Source: Flemingiibacterium sp045635785 (GTDB lineage: Bacteria; Bacillota; Clostridia; Oscillospirales; CAG-272). Taken from it: a DNA stretch of 6,640 nucleotides. The notes under the pieces were generated by a model, which saw nothing but the letters and a program-made list of their open reading frames with translations, was not told the origin of the DNA and did no database searches. The DNA is taken from NCBI GenBank assembly GCA_045635785.1, contig JAZTWJ010000093.1:1-6640 (forward strand), read 5' to 3'. This document shows, in pieces, positions 1 to 4,242 of this stretch; position 1 is the first letter of the stretch, and every line of letters starts with the position of its first letter. The position numbers and the translations under genes were made by a program.

Positions 1-48
1 CATATGCTCCATCTGTTCCAGAGCCGCCATCATTCTTGCAATGTTCAT
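1..48 (-). CDS. Partial small early phage gene (N-terminus only)
   Basis: This is the sixth gene of the leftward operon, of which only the first 16 codons are inside the window. The start ATG (complement of 46-48) lies 4 nt after the stop codon of the preceding gene and is preceded by a GGGGGTGA ribosome binding site that contains that stop. The visible residues begin MNIARMMAALEQMEHM, an amphipathic Met-rich helix, which cannot be assigned to a family. I call it coding because its start context matches the five genes before it and because the frame stays open to the window edge. Confidence 0.6.
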   Translation of the reverse strand, partial: MNIARMMAALEQMEHM

Positions 49-52
49 TCCG

Positions 53-292
53 TCACCCCCTCTCGTTTGTAACGCTTGTCAGCAGCGTGATTATATCGTC
101 AAGTGCTTCTTCTGATTCACACAATGCCGCACGAACGCGCCGTTCTACCGCTTTGATGCTTTTGAGCTCGTCGCGGTTGCCGCTTTCCAGTGCCTGTTCG
201 ATTTCGTCTGCAATCGTCAGAAGGCAGGTGCGCTTCTCATCGACGTCCTGCATCAGCATCGCGACGATATGGTTAACTGTTTTTGCCGTCAT
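53..292 (-). CDS. Small helical early phage protein, 79 residues (MTAKT...)
   Basis: Function not recognised. The product is a soluble, charged, almost entirely helical 79-residue protein. It begins MTAKTVNHIV, has an acidic/basic heptad-like stretch in the middle, and ends LTSVTNERG. An in-frame ATG exists 11 codons upstream, but the start used here has AAGGAGGGTGA eight bases before it. The stop of the upstream gene (TAA, 306-308) forms the first bases of that ribosome binding site (TAAGGAGG), so translation is probably coupled. The N-terminal third aligns by eye with the gene at 545-784 (M, T, K, T, I, L, V, E at matching positions, also 79 residues), suggesting the two are paralogues. Its own stop lies inside the ribosome binding site of the next gene. 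Confidence 0.72.
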   Translation of the reverse strand: MTAKTVNHIVAMLMQDVDEKRTCLLTIADEIEQALESGNRDELKSIKAVERRVRAALCESEEALDDIITLLTSVTNERG

Positions 293-305
293 CGGTTCAC
301 CCTCC

Positions 306-530
306 TTATCTGAAATCCGTTTCAATAAGTTCTTTTAAAGCAGCAGCTGCTTCTTTAAGTTCTTCGAGCGTTTTATTACGCCGTTCGAGTATTTCATTAG
401 GAATCTTCAGTAATCCGTATTCATTCCGCGCGGCTTCATATTCTTCTTCTGCTACTTGTGCAGTTTCAAACTTATCAGCCACTTCTTTTTCAAGAAAATC
501 GCGGAACCGATTCAGCATCGATAACTTCAT
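306..530 (-). CDS. Small coiled-coil early phage protein, 74 residues
   Basis: Function not recognised. The protein begins MKLSMLNRF and is then strongly helical, rich in Glu, Lys and Ala (EKEVADKFETAQVAEEEYEA; EELKEAAAALKELIE near the end). A coiled-coil hairpin or small homodimer is likely. The ATG at 530 is preferred because GGGGGTGA precedes it with normal spacing. An alternative ATG at 545 overlaps the upstream stop as TAATG and would add five residues, but it has no good ribosome binding site of its own. The 14-nt gap to the upstream stop matches the other junctions in this operon. Confidence 0.7.
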   Translation of the reverse strand: MKLSMLNRFRDFLEKEVADKFETAQVAEEEYEAARNEYGLLKIPNEILERRNKTLEELKEAAAALKELIETDFR

Positions 531-544
531 TCCTTTCACCCCCA

Positions 545-784
545 TTATTTGAACTCATACGCTTCGAACTTTTCAAGCGCATCGGCTGCTTCCATATGCC
601 TTCCCCTCGCAATTCTGTGTCTTTCCTCAAGCTCTCGGCATTTATTTTCGTCCGGCGCATTTTCGCGATCTCTGCCCCACCTTGCTTCTATGCGTTCTTT
701 ATCCGCACTTTCCCTCTCATCCTTCAGCTCATTGACACGCTCAATAAGCAGCTGATGGATCATTTCAAGCGTTTTGATCGTCAT
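545..784 (-). CDS. Small charged helical early phage protein, 79 residues (MTIKT...)
   Basis: Function not recognised. The protein begins MTIKTLEMIHQLL and continues as a long, highly charged helix (ERVNELKDERESADKER), then a short turn near PDENK and a second charged helix rich in His, Arg and Glu. It has no membrane segment, signal peptide or Cys pair. The chosen ATG sits in GGATGGGTGAACCAATGAC. The TGA in that block is the stop of the upstream gene, leaving only 4 nt between genes, so re-initiation is likely. An upstream in-frame start reaching 838 would overlap the neighbour heavily and is rejected. It resembles the gene at 53-292 in length and N-terminal pattern. Confidence 0.72.
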   Translation of the reverse strand: MTIKTLEMIHQLLIERVNELKDERESADKERIEARWGRDRENAPDENKCRELEERHRIARGRHMEAADALEKFEAYEFK

Positions 785-788
785 TGGT

Positions 789-1067
789 TCACCCATCCTT
801 TCGATCAAACAGATACCAGCCATCCGCAGCCAGTTCATACCGTCCTGTTACGGGGCTTATTTCAAGTTTGATTCGTACTCCGCGTGTCACAGCCCACTCA
901 AGCATCATTTCCAGTTCGCATTTCGCGTGCTTTACGAAATACACTTCATCACCAAAACTGGCTCTGTAAGCGTTCAGCTTATCACATTCTTCTGATGCGA
1001 TTTCGTAAAATTCTCTTCGCCCTTCTGTTGAATGCAGATTCAGCGACTTGATTCTTACTACATTCAT
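789..1067 (-). CDS. Small mixed alpha/beta early phage protein, 92 residues
   Basis: Function not recognised. Unlike its helical neighbours, the protein has alternating strand-like and helical segments: MNVVRIKSLNLHS, a helix around REFYEIASEECDKLN, strand-like YFVKHAKCELEMM, and a basic/hydrophobic strand RIKLEISP before a Tyr/Trp-rich end (YELAADGWYLFDR). The sequence suggests a compact single-domain protein. The ATG at 1067 follows GGAGGGTGA at good spacing. A GTG three codons upstream lies inside that ribosome binding site and is not used. The gene begins 22 nt after the stop of the first early gene. Confidence 0.7.
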   Translation of the reverse strand: MNVVRIKSLNLHSTEGRREFYEIASEECDKLNAYRASFGDEVYFVKHAKCELEMMLEWAVTRGVRIKLEISPVTGRYELAADGWYLFDRKDG

Positions 1068-1089
1068 TTCTTTCACCCTCCTGTTTCTT

Positions 1090-1377
1090 TCACGCTACAA
1101 GTATCATCGGTGTTCCCGTTTTGTCTTCGGTGCCAACCGCGATGATGTCGTATTTGTCAACCGTGTGAAAAATGTCGCTTCCACCGAAAAGGAAATATAA
1201 CGGACACTGGATGATCTGCTTCACAATATCGCTCTCGCCATCCCGCTTGAGTACCTTCACATAAGTGCCCGGCGCCATTTCTCCGTACTCAAGCAGTTTG
1301 CCGAGCCATTCTGACTGTCGTGCAGTCAGCCTCTTGCTCATCATTTCATCAATGATCTTCATTTGTCCGTGTGTCAT
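1090..1377 (-). CDS. First gene of the leftward early operon, 95 residues, unknown function
   Basis: Function not recognised. The N-terminal half is helical (MTHGQMKIIDEMMSKRL, then ARQSEWLGKLLEYGE). The C-terminal half looks like a small beta domain (GTYVKVLKRDG, IVKQIIQCPLYFLFGG, YDIIAVGTEDKTG, PMILVA). A longer reading frame reaches 1551, but that start lies upstream of the leftward promoter and cannot be on its transcript. The ATG at 1377 has the optimal AGGAGGGTGAACC block. As the gene directly opposite the repressor it occupies the place where a Cro-like protein is often found, but no helix-turn-helix is visible. It would be expressed from the promoter at 1463-1491 with a leader of about 79 nt. 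Confidence 0.7.
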   Translation of the reverse strand: MTHGQMKIIDEMMSKRLTARQSEWLGKLLEYGEMAPGTYVKVLKRDGESDIVKQIIQCPLYFLFGGSDIFHTVDKYDIIAVGTEDKTGTPMILVA

Positions 1378-1395
1378 TGGTTCACCCTCCTGTTT

Positions 1396-1411
1396 TGTTT
1401 CACGAGAAACG
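1396..1411. promoter_or_regulatory. parS-like 16-bp palindromic site
   Basis: The site reads TGTTTCACGAGAAACG and differs at only two positions from the Firmicutes ParB site TGTTTCACGTGAAACA (known consensus). Its inner part is the inverted repeat GTTTC-ACGA-GAAAC. It lies in the untranslated leader of the early operon, 18 bases before the first start codon. It could be a binding site for host ParB, an operator for an unknown dimeric regulator, or a 5-bp RNA hairpin next to the ribosome binding site. The resemblance is seen in sequence; the function is inference. Confidence 0.35.
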
Positions 1412-1415
1412 TTTT

Positions 1416-1535
1416 TGTGTTCACTGACCCGTTTTTGTTTCTTTCTTTGGGTTTGTGACCCCATTATATCACACAAAACTGTGTTTGTCAACCCTTTTTT
1501 GAAAATTATTTTTATGTTTTTGTGTCCACATACCC
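1416..1535. promoter_or_regulatory. Candidate repressor operators: three TGTGT-N6-ACCC repeats
   Basis: Three same-orientation copies of TGTGT-N6-ACCC occur at 1416-1430, 1480-1494 and 1521-1535. The first and third are 17/20 identical over 1411-1430 and 1516-1535. A weaker fourth copy ends at 1461 (GTTTGTGACCC). The middle copy covers the -35 of the leftward promoter, and the right copy ends one base before the -35 of the repressor promoter. The left copy is in the early leader. Some copies contain short dyads (TGTG-TC-CACA at 1521-1530; ACACA-AAAC-TGTGT at 1471-1484, in the leftward promoter spacer). The arrangement is what a CI-type repressor controlling both promoters would need. Confidence 0.5.
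1463..1491 (-). promoter_or_regulatory. Leftward early promoter (consensus sigma-A)
   Basis: On the minus strand the sequence gives TTGACA (complement of 1486-1491), a 17-bp spacer and TATAAT (complement of 1463-1468), both hexamers perfect. Transcription should start near 1456 and read the early operon starting at 1377. The spacer holds the dyad ACACA-AAAC-TGTGT and the -35 is overlapped by a TGTGT-N6-ACCC repeat, so a repressor bound there would block polymerase. Confidence 0.85.
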
Positions 1536-1536
1536 A

Positions 1537-1565
1537 TTGACATTTTTGCATTTATGTGTTATACT
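1537..1565 (+). promoter_or_regulatory. Repressor promoter (near-consensus sigma-A)
   Basis: TTGACA (1537-1542), 17-bp spacer and TATACT (1560-1565). The predicted transcript start, near 1572, leaves a leader of about 22 nt before the repressor start, just long enough for the AAAGGAGGTG ribosome binding site. The -35 directly abuts a candidate operator at 1521-1535, so the repressor may regulate its own synthesis. Confidence 0.82.
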
Positions 1566-1593
1566 ATCATCGAAACGCAAAGGAGGTGTTGTT

Positions 1594-1983
1594 TTGGGTA
1601 TTGAAACCCGTATCAAAGAATTACGCAAGCATCTTGACCTAACGCAAACCGAGTTCGGCGATGCGCTCGGTGTCAGCAGAGACGTCATCAATTCATACGA
1701 GCGCGGACGTGTTGTTCCGACTTCTCTTTTCCTCGATCATCTCTGCATGAAGTACAGCGTCGACCCGATCTGGCTGGAGACAGGCGAAGGCGAGATGTTC
1801 CGCAAGCCCAGCGTCGATGAGGAACTGGCAGCGTTTGCCGGTTCGATCCTCTCCGGCGATAACCCGTTCAAGAAGCGCGTCTTCTATGCCATGTCCCGCA
1901 TGGATGATGCCGCATGGGATGCGTTCGAGCGGTTTTATAACGCAATGCGCGAAGCAGAGGAAAAAGAAAAAGACACCGAATGA
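1594..1983 (+). CDS. XRE/CI-like phage repressor, 129 residues, TTG start
   Basis: A DNA-binding transcriptional repressor likely to maintain lysogeny. Residues 3-61 form an HTH_3/XRE domain: RIKELRKHLDLTQ, then the helix-turn-helix TEFGDALGVSRDVINSYERG with the recognition helix around residues 28-36, then the family-typical DPIWLETGEGEMF at 58-69. Residues 75-129 are helical, acidic and Lys-rich at the end, with no S24/LexA-type Ser-Lys peptidase domain. RecA-stimulated self-cleavage therefore looks impossible, and induction probably needs an antirepressor or other signal. The TTG start is chosen because AAAGGAGGTG lies 7 nt before it. The upstream ATG at 1522 precedes the predicted transcript start. 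It is transcribed divergently from the early operon, and its stop codon lies in the loop of a terminator. Confidence 0.88.
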   Translation: MGIETRIKELRKHLDLTQTEFGDALGVSRDVINSYERGRVVPTSLFLDHLCMKYSVDPIWLETGEGEMFRKPSVDEELAAFAGSILSGDNPFKKRVFYAMSRMDDAAWDAFERFYNAMREAEEKEKDTE

Positions 1984-1995
1984 GGTGTCTTTTTT
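1967..1995 (+). terminator. Rho-independent terminator overlapping the repressor stop codon
   Basis: AAAAAGACACC (1967-1977) pairs with GGTGTCTTTTT (1984-1994) around a 6-base loop GAATGA, followed by more T. The repressor's TGA (1981-1983) is inside the loop, so the last four codons form the left arm. The hairpin insulates the downstream promoter that begins at 2005. Confidence 0.8.
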
Positions 1996-2004
1996 CTTAT
2001 TTTA

Positions 2005-2033
2005 TTGACAGATTGGCAATGTGGTGGTATAAT
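2005..2033 (+). promoter_or_regulatory. Consensus sigma-A promoter of the nuclease cassette
   Basis: TTGACA (2005-2010), exactly 17 bp, TATAAT (2028-2033). It starts 10 bases after the repressor terminator, so the nuclease gene is transcribed on its own and not by read-through. No operator-like repeat resembling those at 1416-1535 is visible here, so expression in the lysogen is likely constitutive. Confidence 0.85.
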
Positions 2034-2064
2034 TTTCTATAATATATTATTTGGTGGGTGTATT

Positions 2065-3756
2065 ATGGAAGTCGTTGCTTGTATCGCTTTAATCGCTTTT
2101 CTTATTGCGGCTATATACTATAAATATGATCGTGATGACTACAAGAATAAATTTGAAAGTGCCGTTCGCCAAATCGGTATTGGCATCAAAGACAAGAAAG
2201 CCTTCACAGAGTTATATGATAGTTATACAAAACTAAACGAAAAACATGTTCAACTTCAACGCGAGCTTGCATCAATAAAGAAAAGCGATGATTCGTATGT
2301 AGAAAAGCTAACCCGAGATTACAAAAATGCAATTGAACGAGAAAAAAGAGCGAAACAAAAAATCGATGAATTAAGAGAACAGTGTGAATCCGCCATCGAT
2401 GCAAATTACGAAAGATTATTTGACAGTAAAGCGAATCCGTCAATACTATCTCAATACATGACTTCTTCTTTAACATATCCGCAAATCTTATCTTCTCCCG
2501 ATAACCGTAAAAGCAGGTTTTGGCAATTCGTATACGATGAATCCGGAAACTACGCACACAAAATTTCTTCGCTTTCTGTCAACGCTATCATTTCATCAGA
2601 ATACGGCGAAAGTTATACCACTTCTCTTGATGAATGCTCCTGTCGTGACTTCACGTACAGGCTTCACAGAGCTGCGCCGTGCAAACATATGTATTTTCTC
2701 GCGTATACACTTGCGAAAGCAAATGACATTCCTTTTGACAAAATCATAAAAGAAGCCGACTCTGTCTCGAAGGATATTCGTGAGCTCGAACACCAAAAGA
2801 AGAATCTTGAAAACGAAAAGAAAATTCTTCAATCAAAACAGCAATCATTCCCGTATGCCGCAAAGATCATTTCTGATTATTACGCTGATATGTTCATGCG
2901 CGGCGCAGAAGAATTGCGCAATAAAAAACCTCCGGCAATGAAAGCTGCCGACAAGGTTTCTTCGTATGCGGAACAGCTTCGTGAGTGGTGCCGTCGTGCA
3001 AAGCTCGCTGAGCACCGTCTCGCATTTCTTCAATATATCTTTCCTTGGCTGGAAGAATTCGACGATATTCCCCCCGCCGAAGCGTACCGCTCTACACAGC
3101 TCATCGATAATGCAGAGTCAGGCTATGACCACTACAAAAATTGGTTATCTCCCGAAGAATACGAAAAGCTCACTCCTGCCGAACGGAATCAAAGAGCACT
3201 CGATAAATATATCAGGCGTCCCAAATCAAATTGGGAAGCCGGCATAGAATACGAACGGTATATAGGATACCTCTATGAGAAGGATCATTTCACAGTATCT
3301 TATGTCGGAGCCATCAAAGGTCTTGAAGACATGGGGCGCGATCTTATCGTAAAAAAAGATAATGCGACGAATATTGTTCAATGCAAACGGTGGTCAAAGG
3401 ATAAAACAATTCACGAAAAACACATTTTCCAGCTTTATGGTACAGTCGTTCTTTATGAAATCGAACATCCCGGAGAATCCGTGCAGCCGGTATTTATCAC
3501 AACCACCACCCTCTCCGAAACCGCCGATCTCGTCGCAAAACACCTTGGTGTCATTGTATGTTCTGAAAAAAATATGGACTCCTACCCACTTATCAAGTGC
3601 AACATCGGCAAAGACGGAAGCAAGATATATCATATGCCTTTCGATCTTCAATACGATTCCGTCGTGATCTCTCCCGATCGCGGAGAGTTTTATGCCGATA
3701 CGGTAGAAGAAGCCGAAAGCCGCGGGTTCCGTCATGCGTATCGCTGGCATTCTTGA
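2065..3756 (+). CDS. Membrane-anchored SWIM zinc-finger / Mrr-like restriction endonuclease
   Basis: A 563-residue protein, probably a DNA-cutting defence or superinfection-exclusion effector. Order: residues 4-19 a hydrophobic membrane segment followed by KYDRDD, so the bulk is probably cytoplasmic; 42-115 and 225-262 coiled coils; 191-208 a SWIM zinc finger (C191-x-C193-x12-C206-x-H208), a fold that binds DNA or protein; about 390-500 an Mrr_cat-type PD-(D/E)xK nuclease with GIEYERYIGYLY, D426 in GRDLIV and the variant pair Q439-x-K441 in VQCKRW; 507-563 a compact tail with IKCNI, KIYH, GEFY and GFRHA that resembles the so-called sunset-type module (from memory, less sure). The ATG at 2065 follows GGTGGGTG; the frame opens upstream at 2005 but that overlaps the promoter. 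Base composition is visibly more AT-rich than the flanking small genes. All key nuclease and zinc residues are present, so it looks intact. Confidence 0.85.
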   Translation: MEVVACIALIAFLIAAIYYKYDRDDYKNKFESAVRQIGIGIKDKKAFTELYDSYTKLNEKHVQLQRELASIKKSDDSYVEKLTRDYKNAIEREKRAKQKIDELREQCESAIDANYERLFDSKANPSILSQYMTSSLTYPQILSSPDNRKSRFWQFVYDESGNYAHKISSLSVNAIISSEYGESYTTSLDECSCRDFTYRLHRAAPCKHMYFLAYTLAKANDIPFDKIIKEADSVSKDIRELEHQKKNLENEKKILQSKQQSFPYAAKIISDYYADMFMRGAEELRNKKPPAMKAADKVSSYAEQLREWCRRAKLAEHRLAFLQYIFPWLEEFDDIPPAEAYRSTQLIDNAESGYDHYKNWLSPEEYEKLTPAERNQRALDKYIRRPKSNWEAGIEYERYIGYLYEKDHFTVSYVGAIKGLEDMGRDLIVKKDNATNIVQCKRWSKDKTIHEKHIFQLYGTVVLYEIEHPGESVQPVFITTTTLSETADLVAKHLGVIVCSEKNMDSYPLIKCNIGKDGSKIYHMPFDLQYDSVVISPDRGEFYADTVEEAESRGFRHAYRWHS

Positions 3757-3832
3757 TTATCTTAAACCTATTGGCATTTACATAATTCATCTTGTAAAAG
3801 CTGCAATCCCACACCGTAAGATGGGACATAAA

Positions 3833-3866
3833 AAAGCGGAAGGTAATTCCTTCCGCTTTGTTTTTT
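3833..3866. terminator. Bidirectional Rho-independent terminator
   Basis: AAAGCGGAAGG (3833-3843) and CCTTCCGCTTT (3849-3859) form an 11-bp stem with loop TAATT. A T-rich run follows on the plus strand (G then TTTTTT) and a T run (AAAAA on the plus strand) lies on the other side. It ends the nuclease transcript on the plus strand and the 32-residue minus-strand gene, whose stop codon at 3865-3867 sits at its edge. Confidence 0.85.
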
Positions 3867-3963
3867 ATCTCATTTTTTTAGCAAATGCAAGCACGACGCG
3901 CAGCTGCTCGACAGTCAGTCTGTCAAGGATCTCTGCGATCATACGGATCAAGGTTTCACGCAT
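3865..3963 (-). CDS. Micro-protein of 32 residues, amphipathic helix
   Basis: A very short gene. The ATG (complement of 3961-3963) is preceded by GGGGGAG at about 7 nt, and the frame ends in TAA directly before a terminator hairpin. The peptide begins MRETLIRMIAEILDRL, continues with a TVEQLRVVLAF segment and ends KKMR: two short amphipathic helices with basic ends. Similar tiny proteins with a QLR-x-VL-x-F pattern are, from memory, frequent in Clostridia genomes and prophages, but I know no function. Its start overlaps by 8 nt (ATGCGTGA) the end of an open frame running from 4093 to 3956, which suggests coupling to an upstream gene. Confidence 0.6.
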   Translation of the reverse strand: MRETLIRMIAEILDRLTVEQLRVVLAFAKKMR

Positions 3964-4112
3964 TGTCCCGCTCCCCCTCTCCACCGTCGCTTGTCAGTAC
4001 GTCACAGTCGTAATAATCGACGCATTCGGGAGGTGGCGTTGTTGAGGTGGAATTCGTGTGTGGATGGCGGCTTTTTTGCGTGAGGTCGGCAAATCATCAT
4101 GTCGATTTGCAT
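3956..4112 (-). pseudogene. Small ORF, possibly frame-broken at an A6 run
   Basis: Two overlapping minus-strand frames are seen. The first starts at ATG 4112, with GGAGATGA eight bases before it, and runs 36 codons to a TGA at 4002-4004. The second is open from 4093 to a TGA at 3956-3958, has no start codon, but encodes a coding-like acidic tail (PPPECVDYYDCDVLTSDGG). Removing one base from the A6 run (4072-4077) would join them into a 51-residue protein whose stop overlaps the next start by 8 nt. Possibilities are a real frameshift mutation, a homopolymer sequencing error, or recoding. Alternatively only the 36-codon ORF, or neither, is real. The family is not recognised. Confidence 0.35.
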
Positions 4113-4151
4113 GGTATAGGTCATCTCCTTTGATTATTTTGTAAAAAGCCC

Positions 4152-4180
4152 TTGCAAACTATCCGTTTGCGTGCTATAAT
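4152..4180 (+). promoter_or_regulatory. Integrase promoter
   Basis: TTGCAA (4152-4157), 17-bp spacer and perfect TATAAT (4175-4180) give a transcript start near 4187 and a leader of about 56 nt to the integrase ATG. The -10 lies inside a palindrome shared with the opposed promoter. Confidence 0.75.
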
Positions 4181-4189
4181 CATAGCACG
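4170..4189. promoter_or_regulatory. Palindromic operator candidate CGTGCTA-N6-TAGCACG
   Basis: A perfect inverted repeat with 7-bp arms and a 6-bp centre. It covers the -10 elements of both the integrase promoter and the minus-strand promoter. A dimeric regulator bound here would shut both. The half-site is unlike the TGTGT-N6-ACCC elements next to the repressor, so a different protein is implied; which one is unknown. Confidence 0.55.
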
Positions 4190-4207
4190 GTATTGTCATT
4201 TTGTCAA
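4179..4207 (-). promoter_or_regulatory. Minus-strand promoter of the mini-gene module
   Basis: TTGACA (complement of 4202-4207), 17-bp spacer, TATGAT (complement of 4179-4184). It reads left toward the start at 4112 and the 32-residue gene. It shares two bases of its -10 with the integrase -10 on the other strand, so only one polymerase can occupy the site at a time. Confidence 0.75.
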
Positions 4208-4242
4208 TATCTTTTTCAAATAAATTTTTGTGGGTGAAATTT

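Noticed and set aside
458..871. Plus-strand open frame of 137 codons
   Set aside because: Antisense to three coupled early genes with good start sites; no ribosome binding site.
1378..1551. Extended N-terminus of the first early gene
   Set aside because: It would begin upstream of and run through the leftward promoter; the ATG at 1377 has the operon's standard start block.
1522..1593. Extended N-terminus of the repressor from ATG 1522
   Set aside because: It lies upstream of the predicted transcript start near 1572, and the HTH domain starts only after the TTG at 1594, which has an ideal ribosome binding site.
3800..3830. TCCCA/TGGGA inverted repeat before the nuclease terminator
   Set aside because: Only about 5 bp with a 10-base loop and no T run; weaker than the adjacent clear terminator.
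4071..4077. A-AAA-AAG slippery heptamer suggesting -1 frameshifting in the small ORF at 4112
   Set aside because: The heptamer is in frame, but the -1 frame gives a short unremarkable tail; the coding-like acidic tail is in the +1 frame, so classical -1 recoding does not explain it.
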